18,017 nucleotides of DNA from UBA11524 sp034104265 (GTDB taxonomy: Bacteria; Bacillota; Clostridia; Christensenellales; Aristaeellaceae): positions 1-18,017 of the forward strand of contig JAXEEE010000060.1 in NCBI GenBank assembly GCA_034104265.1. The letters are read 5' to 3'. A program made the position numbers and the translations under genes. Below the pieces are notes generated by a model that worked only from the letters and a program-made list of their open reading frames with translations, searched no databases and was not told the DNA's origin. This document shows, one piece after another, positions 1 to 6,826 of this stretch. Position 1 is the stretch's first letter; each line of letters opens with the position of its first letter.

Positions 1-44
1 AAAGCACCTCCAGTCGTAGTTATCCTACAACTAGAGGTGCTTTT
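1..44. terminator. Bidirectional intrinsic terminator
   Basis: A perfect 10-bp stem pairs bases 1-10 (AAAGCACCTC) with 34-43, and an inner, imperfect helix around GTAG/CTAC lies in the loop. Read on the plus strand the stem is followed by TTTTCTTC. Read on the minus strand it ends in TTT at the window edge. It probably stops the minus-strand gene that ends at 73 and an unseen plus-strand gene arriving from the left. Confidence 0.75.
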
Positions 45-72
45 CTTCAATGTCCGTTTTCAACGGAATACT

Positions 73-771
73 TCAATCCGCACCGGATGCCTTTTTGTAT
101 TCACGATGAATGTCCCTGCGGGATGGCCGCCTGTGTCCAACCGGCTTATGACTTCCTGCCGAAGAGTCTCTCCAGGATGCTCCGCTTTTTTCCGGCTGAA
201 TGTCCTTCTGGCTGGCCGGAGCAGGCTTCGCTGCCGCAGGCCGGGGCAGAGCCAGCTTTACCGCAACGTCTTTGGTTGATGTCTCCGACCCCGCCAGCCA
301 GGGGTAGAGCATAGCGAACAGCGCCTCGATGGGCATCAGCCCCTTCTTGCCGCCCAGGGGCGCCTGCATCTCCAGCCGGGCCCGGAGATGCACCGCATCA
401 TAGGCGCCGTCCAGCTTTTCCAGCCGATTGAGGATGGAAAATGCCGTAGAGCAGCGCACTTCCTGAATCCGAGGAGACAGCCGCACGATGATTTTCGCTT
501 CGTCCATCAGCGCGGAAAAAGCCGCCAGCCCCACCTGGCTCAGCGCCCACATGAGCACTTCCTTCACTTCATCCGTCAGCAGGTCATACTCCGACGGCGT
601 TACCAGGCAGCCCTTGCTGGTCACCATACCGCAGTGGGCCCTTGCTTCCGCCAGAGCGCCCTGTTCCAGCTGGGACAGCAGGTTTTCAGCTGCCGGATTT
701 TCAGCGGTCTTTTCGTAGACCAGTACCATCTCGTCAAGAACGCCGGAGGCCCATTGGATGCTTCTGCCCAT
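73..771 (-). CDS. Hypothetical protein, helical with basic low-complexity tail (232 aa)
   Basis: I do not recognise this protein. The start is well supported: an AGGAGG ribosome binding site lies 7 bases before the ATG at 771. There is no signal peptide or membrane segment. Residues 1 to about 165 look alpha-helical and mixed in charge. From about residue 166 the sequence turns into a Pro/Ala/Lys then Ser/Arg/Lys-rich tail that looks disordered and ends basic. No catalytic motif or nucleotide-binding loop is visible. The gene sits just upstream of the terminator at 1-44. Its 5' end overlaps a broken secreted-protein frame (621-950) in another frame, so the locus may have been rearranged. The role is unknown. 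I am fairly sure it is coding because of the start signal and long open frame. Confidence 0.6.
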   Translation of the reverse strand: MGRSIQWASGVLDEMVLVYEKTAENPAAENLLSQLEQGALAEARAHCGMVTSKGCLVTPSEYDLLTDEVKEVLMWALSQVGLAAFSALMDEAKIIVRLSPRIQEVRCSTAFSILNRLEKLDGAYDAVHLRARLEMQAPLGGKKGLMPIEALFAMLYPWLAGSETSTKDVAVKLALPRPAAAKPAPASQKDIQPEKSGASWRDSSAGSHKPVGHRRPSRRDIHREYKKASGAD

Positions 772-950
772 GCTGATGCCTCCTGTAGTCGGAATGGTAC
801 CACAGGCGCCATGCCGGATGGAAGCACCAGTTTGAATCCGCTCTCACCCAGCGTGTACTCACCATTCTGCCAGTTGTACTCCGTCTGGGCAAGCACACCG
901 GCAGGCAGCATGATGATGATGGCCAAAATGATTGCCAGTACCTTTTTCAT
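621..950 (-). pseudogene. Truncated start of a secreted protein
   Basis: From the ATG at 950 the frame encodes a convincing Sec signal peptide: MKK, then a hydrophobic stretch (VLAIILAIIIMLPAGV), then a likely signal peptidase I site after LAQ or nearby. About 25 mature residues follow (starting TEYNWQNGEYTLGESGF) and read like a small secreted domain of the kind with a GF-x-LxLPSG turn. After about residue 50, near base 800, the frame turns into composition typical of an out-of-frame reading (Trp/Arg/Pro-rich) and runs 150 bases into the 232-aa gene in a different frame. I infer a deletion or frameshift that removed the body of the gene. The translation signal is weak, with AAGGA only 1-2 bases from the ATG. 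It could instead be a short live leader or small secreted peptide. Confidence 0.4.
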
Positions 951-1521
951 TCCTTTTTCCGCCCTGTTCGCTGTAATGCTTATCGCTCCTGCTGTGTCCC
1001 GGCTGATCATTGCTGTGTTGACCAGGGTTGGTCACCTGCGATGAACAGTTGCAGCGCTTTCAGCTTGAATTGAAATGACCGGACTCATTGCATCTCCGTC
1101 ATCTCCAAAACAACAGGGGTGCGTCGCTGTTCTTTTGAGGAACGGTTGGATGACAGAAACGTGAACGCATTGACAATTTTTAGAATCTTAGCACATGTTG
1201 ATAGAAAACTCAAGCTTCACAGCATCACGGGCTGCATCGCGATGGCAGACGTTTTCTGCCTCTCCGTGCCAGAGCGAAGGTAATGCGCGGTCGATTCTCT
1301 TCCTCGCAGAATCTCCGCGGAAATTGAGGGGGATCATCCGTATTGGCGCAGACGATGTGGGAGCGATACTCCCCGTTAGGGGGACGAGCGTAATGTCAAA
1401 GCCATCAATTTGAGCACAAAAATACCGCCCGCAGAGGCGCAAACCCTTCTGCAGACGGCATTTTCGCAAGTCGCCATCAGCCAGGATGCCTATACTTTCA
1501 TCCTGACTGGCACTTGTGCAG
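951..1521. other. 571-base intergenic region, no convincing gene
   Basis: No reading frame here has a credible start signal or a recognisable product. Short open frames exist on both strands at about 1188-1469 but overlap each other and lack ribosome binding sites. Several small hairpins can be read: GGCAGA/TCTGCC at 1244-1260, GGGAG/CTCCC at 1359-1373, CCCC/GGGG at 1371-1382 (mutually exclusive with the previous one), and a larger one at 1478-1509. The segment could hold a structured RNA or be decayed sequence. Nothing further can be assigned. Confidence 0.5.
1478..1509 (-). other. Hairpin just downstream of tmRNA 3' end
   Basis: Bases 1478-1488 (CAGCCAGGATG) pair with 1499-1509 (CATCCTGACTG) over 11 positions with one mismatch on the plus strand, which is a G-U pair in the minus-strand RNA. 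The loop is 10 bases. It lies 12 bases beyond the mature 3' end of ssrA. There is no U-tract after it on the minus strand, so it is not a standard intrinsic terminator. A 3'-processing or stability hairpin for the tmRNA precursor is an inference. Confidence 0.4.
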
Positions 1522-1862
1522 TGGAGATGAGGGGAGTCGAACCCCTGTCCGAAGGCTCTTGTGCGGGACTTTCTCCGAGCGCAGTCAGTGTTTTGACATT
1601 CCCTTCACCCCGCGCCCGCTGACAGGCTCACGGCGTTGGTAGCTTCATGATACGGACGTGCTGCAAAGCTTAGGCACGCTCGTTCCCCGCGTTAATGACG
1701 CTGGTGACCGGGCACGCGGGCAGCCCGGGCCAACGTCACGGCATTACGCCGCGAAAGCGAATTCGTTATTGTCAGTTACTTTTTTTCCCTGTTTTATCGT
1801 GGTCAGGGGCCACGGCTCGCTTATCCCGCCCTCGACACCCCCGTCGAAACCGGATCATCCCC
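1522..1862 (-). ncRNA. ssrA: Transfer-messenger RNA (tmRNA)
   Basis: tmRNA rescues stalled ribosomes, acting as an alanine-accepting tRNA and then as an mRNA for a degradation tag. On the minus strand the 5' end GGGGATGATCCGGTTTCGAC matches the tmRNA 5' consensus, and the 3' end has a T-arm (GGGGTTCGACTCCCC) followed by CATCTCCA. GGGGATG pairs with CATCTCC as a 7-bp acceptor with one G-U. CCA is not encoded (CTG follows), so it must be added after transcription. The tag frame near 1755-1800 reads GKKVTDNNEFAFAA then TAA; the hydrophobic end suits ClpXP-type proteases. The resume codon is taken as GGA by inference. smpB, encoding the protein partner, lies 41 bases upstream on the same strand and is probably co-transcribed. 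Confidence 0.95.
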
Positions 1863-1903
1863 ATGTGCGCTGACAATCTTCGCCTTCCGATGAATCGTGT
1901 TTG

Positions 1904-2374
1904 TTACCGCTTCTGGTTTTCCCGCATGGCCCGCTGGATCTCGCGATCCGTGTCGCGCTTGGCCATGGCGTCGCGCTTGTCGTGGAGCTGCTTGCCCCGA
2001 CACAGGCCCAGCTGCAACTTCATCCGCCCGTCCTTGAGGTATATTTCCAGGGGCACCAGGGTATAGCCCTGCCGCGCCACCAGGCCGTCCAGCTTGCGGA
2101 TCTCGCTCTTGTGCATCAGCAGCTTTTTCGGCCGCAGGGGATCGCGGTTGAACTGGTTGCCCTGCTCGTAGGGGCTGATGTGCATCCCTTCGACCCACAA
2201 TTCCCCCTGGCGGATCTGCGCCCAGGATTCCTTCAGATTCACGCGGCCCTGACGGATGGACTTGACCTCCGTGCCGAAGAGCTGCAGTCCGCACTCATAG
2301 CGCTCCTCAACGAAGTAATCGTGAAAGGCCTTGCGGTTCTGCGCCACAGGCTTGATACCCTTCTGATGCGGCAC
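1904..2374 (-). CDS. smpB: SsrA-binding protein SmpB
   Basis: SmpB binds the tRNA-like end of tmRNA and delivers it with EF-Tu to ribosomes stalled on broken mRNAs. The 156-aa product has the usual family length and hallmarks: NRKAFHDYFVEERYECGLQL, the GTEVKSIRQGRVNLKES segment, the HISPYEQGNQFNRDPLRPKKLL region, and the basic C-terminal tail (KRDAMAKRDTDREIQRAM) that enters the empty mRNA channel. I chose the GTG at 2374 because GGGAGGGG lies 5-7 bases before it; the upstream TTG at 2395 would put that site inside the gene. ssrA follows on the same strand. A promoter lies at 2416-2444, giving a short leader of about 35 bases. Nothing looks defective. Confidence 0.96.
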   Translation of the reverse strand: MPHQKGIKPVAQNRKAFHDYFVEERYECGLQLFGTEVKSIRQGRVNLKESWAQIRQGELWVEGMHISPYEQGNQFNRDPLRPKKLLMHKSEIRKLDGLVARQGYTLVPLEIYLKDGRMKLQLGLCRGKQLHDKRDAMAKRDTDREIQRAMRENQKR

Positions 2375-2415
2375 AGCAACCCCTCCCTTCAACAATCTGC
2401 CCCGCCGGGTATTTT

Positions 2416-2444
2416 AGTATAACATACTCCGGGACGCTTTGCAA
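2416..2444 (-). promoter_or_regulatory. SigA-type promoter for smpB-ssrA
   Basis: On the minus strand TTGCAA (2444-2439) is followed after exactly 17 bases by TATACT (2421-2416), five of six matches to the -10 consensus. The predicted start is about 2409. The -35 hexamer is self-complementary and also serves as the best -35 of the divergent proA promoter. Confidence 0.7.
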
Positions 2445-2466
2445 TCATGATTTTTTCTGCTATAAT
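2439..2466 (+). promoter_or_regulatory. SigA-type promoter for the proA gene run
   Basis: A perfect TATAAT lies at 2461-2466. The -35 is TTGCAA (2439-2444, 16-base spacer) or TTTGCA (2438-2443, 17-base spacer). It is the only clear promoter ahead of the seven-gene run 2495-7270. It occupies the same -35 bases as the smpB promoter. Confidence 0.75.
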
Positions 2467-2494
2467 GGTGAAGACTCACGGGAGGAGGATGTGC

Positions 2495-3793
2495 ATGAAC
2501 GATCTTCACCTGATGGCGGCAAAGGCCCGGGAGGCCGCCTGGACCCTGGCCTCATCCAGCCTGGAAAAGCGCAACGCCGCGCTGCTGGCCATGGTCGACG
2601 CCCTTTGCGCCCGGAACGAAACCATCTTTGCGGCCAACAGCAAGGACATCGCCGCCGCTGAAAGGCAGCAGCTGGCCGCGCCGCTTCTGGGGCGACTGAA
2701 ATTCCGCGAGGAGAAGCTGCGCGCTGTGACGGAGGGTCTCCGCGCTCTGGCGGAGCTGCCTGACCCCATCGGAGAAACCACCCTGGCCCGTGAGCTGACC
2801 GAGGGCCTGAACCTGTACCGGGTTACCTGCCCCATCGGCGTGATCGGCGTGATCTTCGAAAGCCGCCCCGACGCGCTGGTGCAGATTGCCTCCCTGGCCC
2901 TCAAGAGCGGTAACGCCGTGCTGCTCAAGGGCGGGCGCGAGGCCCAGCACACCAACGCCGCCCTGTGCGAAGCGCTGCGCGCTGCAGCGGAAAGCGTCGG
3001 GCTTCCTGCGGATTTCGCCCAGCTGATGGAGAGCCGGGAGGACGTGGCCGCCATGCTCAAGGAGGACGCGCTCATTGACCTGATCATTCCCCGGGGCAGC
3101 AACGCCTTCGTGCGCTACATCATGGACAACAGCCGCATTCCCGTGCTGGGACATGCCGACGGTATCTGCCACGTGTATGTGGACAAGGCCGCCGATCTGG
3201 ACATGGCCGTCCGCATTGTCGTGGACAGCAAGGCCCAAAACGTGGCCGTGTGCAACGCCATGGAGACGCTGCTGGTGCACCGGGACATCGCCGTGCCCTT
3301 CCTGACCGCGCTCAAGCCTGCCATGGAGGAGCGGGGCGTTCGTCTGCTGGGGGACGAGGCCGTGCGGGCCATCATTCCTGTGGAGAAGGCCACCGAGGCG
3401 GACTGGCGCACGGAATATCTGGACTACATCCTGTCCATCCGCGTGGTGGACGGCCTGGATACTGCCATTGATCATATCAACCGCTACGGCAGCCACCACA
3501 CGGACTGCATTGTCACTGCGGATGATGAAGCTGCCCGCGCCTTCCTGACCCGGGGGGACAGCGCGGGCGTGTACCGCAATGTATCCACCCGCTTCGCCGA
3601 CGGCTTTGTGTACGGCTTTGGCGCTGAGGTGGGCATCGCCACGGGGAAGATTCACGCCCGGGGCCCCATGGGGCTTGAGGGCCTGACCACCTACAAGTAC
3701 AAGCTGCTGGGGGATGGCCAGCTGATGGCGGAAATGAAGAGCGGCCAGCGCCGCTACACCCACCGGCTGCTGAACGAGCGCTGCCCCCTGTAA
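2495..3793 (+). CDS. proA: Gamma-glutamyl phosphate reductase ProA
   Basis: ProA reduces gamma-glutamyl phosphate with NADPH to glutamate semialdehyde, the second step of proline synthesis. The 432-aa product matches the family throughout. It has CPIGVIGVIFESRPDALVQI near residue 110, the catalytic cysteine at residue 253 in VAVCNAMETLLVH, and the C-terminal GAEVGIATGKIHARGPMGLE block. The start at 2495 is chosen because GGAGGAGG ends 6 bases before it; the ATG at 2489 abuts that site, and an upstream ATG at 2447 lies inside the promoter. It is the first gene of the run to 7270. proB, its usual partner, is not in the window. The region before the catalytic cysteine reads DSKAQN where many homologues have a QRP-type motif, a minor variation. 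Confidence 0.96.
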   Translation: MNDLHLMAAKAREAAWTLASSSLEKRNAALLAMVDALCARNETIFAANSKDIAAAERQQLAAPLLGRLKFREEKLRAVTEGLRALAELPDPIGETTLARELTEGLNLYRVTCPIGVIGVIFESRPDALVQIASLALKSGNAVLLKGGREAQHTNAALCEALRAAAESVGLPADFAQLMESREDVAAMLKEDALIDLIIPRGSNAFVRYIMDNSRIPVLGHADGICHVYVDKAADLDMAVRIVVDSKAQNVAVCNAMETLLVHRDIAVPFLTALKPAMEERGVRLLGDEAVRAIIPVEKATEADWRTEYLDYILSIRVVDGLDTAIDHINRYGSHHTDCIVTADDEAARAFLTRGDSAGVYRNVSTRFADGFVYGFGAEVGIATGKIHARGPMGLEGLTTYKYKLLGDGQLMAEMKSGQRRYTHRLLNERCPL

Positions 3794-3814
3794 TACGATC
3801 TACGAAAGCGAGCG

Positions 3815-4495
3815 ATGATTTTGCCCGGCACAGCCTTGGCCCTCTTTGATTTTGACGACACCCTGGCCCGGGGGGATTCCATCCTCCCCTACCTTCTGTA
3901 CTGCATCCGGCGGGGCGCTGCGCCCAAAAGGCAGCTGCTCCGGGCGGCCTGCGGGTATCTGCGCTTCCTGATACAGCCGTCAAGCGCGTCCTGCGCGAAG
4001 GAGCGGACGCTGTCCTTCATCCGCGGAAAGACCGTGGAGGAGATGGACACCCTGGCCCGGGAATTCTTCCGGGACGTGTACATCCGGCATTTCTTCCAGG
4101 AGGGTATACAGGAATTATGGCGGCTGCGGGAGGAGGGCTACCGGATCCTGGTGGTATCCGCCTCGGCGGACGTGTACATGCGGGTGCTGCCGGAGTTCCT
4201 GCCGGTGGATGCAGTGCTGGCCACCGTCTGCGAGGTGGATGGCGAGGGCCGCTACACGGGCCGCGTGGGCGTCAACTGCAAGGGTGAGGAAAAGCCCCGG
4301 CGGATCGCCGCATGGCTGAATGCCCAGGGGCTGACCCTCGACAGCGCAGCCTCCTGCGCCTACGGGGACTCCCCCTCCGACGCGCCCATGTTGCTCCTGA
4401 CCGCCGCCCCGAACCTGATCGACCCCAAGATGAAGCTGCTGCGCCGCCTGCCTCAGGCGCGGGTGCTTCACTGGCATACCGAAGACAAAGCCTGA
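3815..4495 (+). CDS. HAD-superfamily IB phosphatase (phosphoserine phosphatase-like)
   Basis: This is a soluble haloacid dehalogenase-type phosphohydrolase of 226 aa. Motif I is FDFDDT, with the nucleophile Asp12 and acid/base Asp14. Motif II is VVSASA near residue 110. Motif IV is YGDSPSD near residue 188, with Lys residues before it (NCKGEEKPRR) as motif III candidates. The helical cap lies between motifs I and II, as in the SerB-like IB subfamily. The substrate cannot be read from the sequence; small phosphomonoesters such as phosphoserine, or lysophospholipid-type phosphates, are family possibilities. It begins 21 bases after proA and probably shares its transcript. The ribosome binding site is weak, with no clear AGGAGG before the ATG, so translation may be low or coupled. 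Confidence 0.85.
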   Translation: MILPGTALALFDFDDTLARGDSILPYLLYCIRRGAAPKRQLLRAACGYLRFLIQPSSASCAKERTLSFIRGKTVEEMDTLAREFFRDVYIRHFFQEGIQELWRLREEGYRILVVSASADVYMRVLPEFLPVDAVLATVCEVDGEGRYTGRVGVNCKGEEKPRRIAAWLNAQGLTLDSAASCAYGDSPSDAPMLLLTAAPNLIDPKMKLLRRLPQARVLHWHTEDKA

Positions 4496-4516
4496 CAGAA
4501 AGGACGTGCCCGCCCG

Positions 4517-5077
4517 ATGACCGTGATCCGCCGCGTCACCCCCGACACCGCCGCCACCGTGCGCATGATCGTCGAGCCGGTGCTGGTGGGCGATGTGACC
4601 CTGCTGCGCATCGGGCGCTCCAGCCTGTCGCTGGGGTATCTGCCTGCCAAGCCCGCTGCCATGGTCGCCTTTTCCCCGGACGAGCGCATCGACTTCGCAT
4701 CCGCCCTGTCGGATCCGTCCATGGCGCTCCTTGCCGCCTATGAGGAGGAGCAGTGCATCGGCACCGCGCTGGTTCGGGCGGACGGCGGTGGCTGGGGGGA
4801 TATGCTGGACATCCGGGTGGCTGCCACCTGCTGCCGCCGTGGCGTGGCCCGGTCGCTGATGGAGGCCTGCGAGGCCTTCGCCCTCCGGCAGGGGGCGGAG
4901 GGGCTGCACCTGGCCATCCCGGACAGCAACCCCGGCGCATGCCAGTTTGCGGAGCAGTGCGGGTTCACCCTGCAGGGCTTCGACCGGCTGGCCCTGTCCC
5001 TGTCGCGCTCCGAGCGGGTCAAGCCCCTGGCGGCCCGCGCCGTGCTCCTACACTTTTACCGCACCAAGAAAGGCTGA
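4517..5077 (+). CDS. GNAT-family N-acetyltransferase
   Basis: This 186-aa protein has the GNAT layout: a beta-strand region ending in DMLDIRVAATC, then the acetyl-CoA loop RRGVARSLMEACEAFA near residues 112-127, then the LHLAIPDSNPGACQFAEQCGFT segment typical of the C-terminal half. The substrate is unknown. The N-terminal 60 residues do not resemble any acceptor domain I know. It starts 21 bases after the HAD gene with AAAGGA placed rather far (about 12 bases) upstream of the ATG. The following pseudouridine synthase starts 7 bases after its stop, so translation of the two is probably coupled. The family call is firm, the function open. Confidence 0.85.
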   Translation: MTVIRRVTPDTAATVRMIVEPVLVGDVTLLRIGRSSLSLGYLPAKPAAMVAFSPDERIDFASALSDPSMALLAAYEEEQCIGTALVRADGGGWGDMLDIRVAATCCRRGVARSLMEACEAFALRQGAEGLHLAIPDSNPGACQFAEQCGFTLQGFDRLALSLSRSERVKPLAARAVLLHFYRTKKG

Positions 5078-5084
5078 TGAAACC

Positions 5085-5795
5085 ATGATGCGTCTGCAGA
5101 AATTCCTTGCCCTGTCCGGCGTGGCCAGCCGCCGCGCCTCCGAAAAGCTGATCGCCGAGGGCCATGTGGCCGTCAACGGTCAGGTGATCACGGAAATGGG
5201 CGTCCAGGTGGATGAAACCTCCGACCGGATCACCGTGGACGGCACGCCCGTTCATCTGGAGGAGGAAAAGCACTACCTTGCCTACAACAAGCCCGTGGGC
5301 GAGGTGACCACCGTCTCCGACCCGGAGGGCCGGGCCACGGTGATGGACAAGTTCCGTGACTACCCCGTGCGGCTGTACCCCGTGGGCCGTCTGGACTACG
5401 ACAGCGAGGGTCTGCTGCTGCTGACCAACGACGGCGAGCTGATGAACAACCTCCTGCACCCCAGCAAGGAGGTCAACAAGACCTACCTGGCCAAGGTCAG
5501 CAACCACGTGGATGAGGACGCCCTGCGCCGTCTTCGTGCCGGCGTGACCCTCGACGACCGGCTGACCTCCCCCGCCAACGTGCGCCTGGTACGCCACGAG
5601 GCCTTCGACAGCATTGTGCTGGTGACCATTCACGAGGGCCGCTACCGCCAGGTTCGCCGGATGTTTGAGGCAGTGGGGCATCAGGTGCTGCAGCTGAAGC
5701 GGGTGGGCTTCGGCTCCGTGCAGCTGGGCGATCTGCCCCGGGGCCAGTGGCGGCATCTGACCGACGCCGAGATCAGGCGGCTGAAGGAGCTGTAA
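5085..5795 (+). CDS. rluB: RsuA/RluB-family rRNA pseudouridine synthase
   Basis: The enzyme converts a specific uridine of rRNA to pseudouridine; the RluB-like members modify 23S rRNA helix 80-90 regions and RsuA-like ones 16S rRNA. The 236-aa product has an N-terminal S4 RNA-binding domain (about residues 1-60, starting MMRLQKFLALSGVASRRASE), then YNKPVG, the catalytic motif GRLDYDSEGLLLLTNDGEL with the conserved Asp, and the C-terminal RYRQVRRMFEAVGHQVLQLKR block. I chose ATG 5085 (or 5088 next to it) because the open frame upstream overlaps the GNAT gene and has no homology. AAAGG lies about 11 bases upstream. The RluB versus RsuA choice is by general similarity only. Confidence 0.9.
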   Translation: MMRLQKFLALSGVASRRASEKLIAEGHVAVNGQVITEMGVQVDETSDRITVDGTPVHLEEEKHYLAYNKPVGEVTTVSDPEGRATVMDKFRDYPVRLYPVGRLDYDSEGLLLLTNDGELMNNLLHPSKEVNKTYLAKVSNHVDEDALRRLRAGVTLDDRLTSPANVRLVRHEAFDSIVLVTIHEGRYRQVRRMFEAVGHQVLQLKRVGFGSVQLGDLPRGQWRHLTDAEIRRLKEL

Positions 5796-5796
5796 G

Positions 5797-6363
5797 ATGA
5801 GCTACGTGCTTCGTTCCGCCCGGTACCTGGCTGCTGACTGCCTCCGCCAGGTGGTGCAGCCCGGCGATACCGTCATCGACGCGACCCTGGGCAACGGTCA
5901 CGATACCTGCATGTTGGCTGAACTGGTGGGTGAAAACGGCCGGGTGATCGGCTTCGACGTGCAGCCCTCCGCTGTGGAAAGCACCCGCCGCGCCTTGCTG
6001 GAGCAGGGGCTTCTTGACCGGTGTGAGCTGCACTGCACGGGGCATCAGCACATCGCGGAGCATGTCAATGCTCCGGTACGTGCCGCGGTTTTCAACCTGG
6101 GCTGGCTCCCCGGCGGAGACAAGTCCATCACCACCCACTGGGAGACCACCCGTACCGCCATTGCCACCGCACTCTCGCTGCTGATGCCCATGGGCGTATG
6201 CACCGTGTGCGCCTATCCCGGTCACGCCGCCGGGGACGAAGAGCGCGCCGCGCTGATGGACTGGCTCTCCGCCCTTCGGCCCCAGGAGTACAATGTACTC
6301 CACCATCGCTTCCTCAACGCAGGACCCGGTGCGCCGGAGTGCTTCATCATCCAAAAACAGTGA
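5797..6363 (+). CDS. mnmM: tRNA methyltransferase of the MnmM (YtqB) family
   Basis: This is a class I SAM-dependent methyltransferase of 188 aa in the YtqB family. The Bacillus subtilis member, renamed MnmM, methylates 5-aminomethyl-(2-thio)uridine at the wobble position of tRNA. The SAM-binding motif is VIDATLGNGHDT (about residues 27-38), followed by VIGFDVQ with the ribose-binding acid. The family motif NLGWLPGGDKSITT lies near residue 107. The start overlaps the end of rluB functionally: AAGGAG sits in the last rluB codons, and only one base separates the rluB stop from this ATG, which suggests translational coupling. The neighbouring rluB makes an RNA-modification pair. Confidence 0.88.
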   Translation: MSYVLRSARYLAADCLRQVVQPGDTVIDATLGNGHDTCMLAELVGENGRVIGFDVQPSAVESTRRALLEQGLLDRCELHCTGHQHIAEHVNAPVRAAVFNLGWLPGGDKSITTHWETTRTAIATALSLLMPMGVCTVCAYPGHAAGDEERAALMDWLSALRPQEYNVLHHRFLNAGPGAPECFIIQKQ

Positions 6364-6373
6364 GGTGTCTGCC

Positions 6374-6811
6374 ATGCTGATTCGCAAGGCCTCCCCTGCC
6401 GACAGCCTGCTGCTGGCACAGCTTGCCTGCCGCCTGTGGCCGCACCATACCCCGGCGGAGCTGGAGCCCGAATTCACCGCGCTTGTCGCCTCCCCCGAGG
6501 CCGCCTGCTTTCTGGCCCTTGACATGGACGAGGCTATCGGCTTCACCCAGTGCCAGCTGCGGCACGACTATGTGGAGGGCACGTCCACCAGCCCGGTGGG
6601 CTTTCTGGAGGGTCTTTGGGTGGAGGAAGCCCATCAGCGGCAGGGCGTGGCAACGCAGCTTGTCCATGCCTGCGAGGATTGGGCCCGGAGCATGGGATGC
6701 ACGGAGTTCGGCAGCGACTGTGAGCTGGACAATGATGGATCGCTGGCCTTCCATCTTGCCTGCGGGTTTGAGGAGGTCAACCGGACCATCTGGTTTGCCA
6801 AGAAGCTGTAA
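6374..6811 (+). CDS. AAC(6')-I-type aminoglycoside acetyltransferase-like GNAT protein
   Basis: This 145-aa GNAT protein closely resembles the AAC(6') group that includes the Acinetobacter enzymes AAC(6')-Ig and -Ih, which acetylate the 6'-amino group of aminoglycosides. Shared blocks are HDYVEGTSTSPVGFLEGLWV (about residues 60-79), the acetyl-CoA loop RQGVATQLVHACEDWA, and the C-terminal CTEF-x-SDCELDN followed by GFEEVNRTIWFAKKL. The length fits that group. The start at 6374 has GAGGTG 7 bases upstream; an upstream in-frame ATG at 6293 lies inside mnmM. It sits in a chromosomal housekeeping run with no mobile element, so it is more likely an intrinsic gene than a captured resistance gene, and its natural substrate may not be an antibiotic. 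Confidence 0.82.
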   Translation: MLIRKASPADSLLLAQLACRLWPHHTPAELEPEFTALVASPEAACFLALDMDEAIGFTQCQLRHDYVEGTSTSPVGFLEGLWVEEAHQRQGVATQLVHACEDWARSMGCTEFGSDCELDNDGSLAFHLACGFEEVNRTIWFAKKL

Positions 6812-6826
6812 CGAAGAGGTGCGCTT

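Noticed and set aside
1170..1198. A perfect TTGACA at 1170-1175 in the 951-1521 gap
   Set aside because: No acceptable -10 lies 16-18 bases downstream; the A/T-rich TAGAAT at 1181 is only 5 bases away.
1329..1339. GGGGATCATCC at 1329-1339, similar to the tmRNA 5' end region, as a possible att-like or duplicated ssrA fragment
   Set aside because: Its orientation does not match a direct repeat of the tmRNA end, the match is only about 11 bases, and there is no integrase nearby. I take it as chance.
1188..1469. A 93-codon minus-strand frame and an overlapping 72-codon plus-strand frame in the gap after ssrA
   Set aside because: Neither has a ribosome binding site, a recognisable domain or coding-like composition. 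I kept the stretch as unexplained sequence rather than genes.
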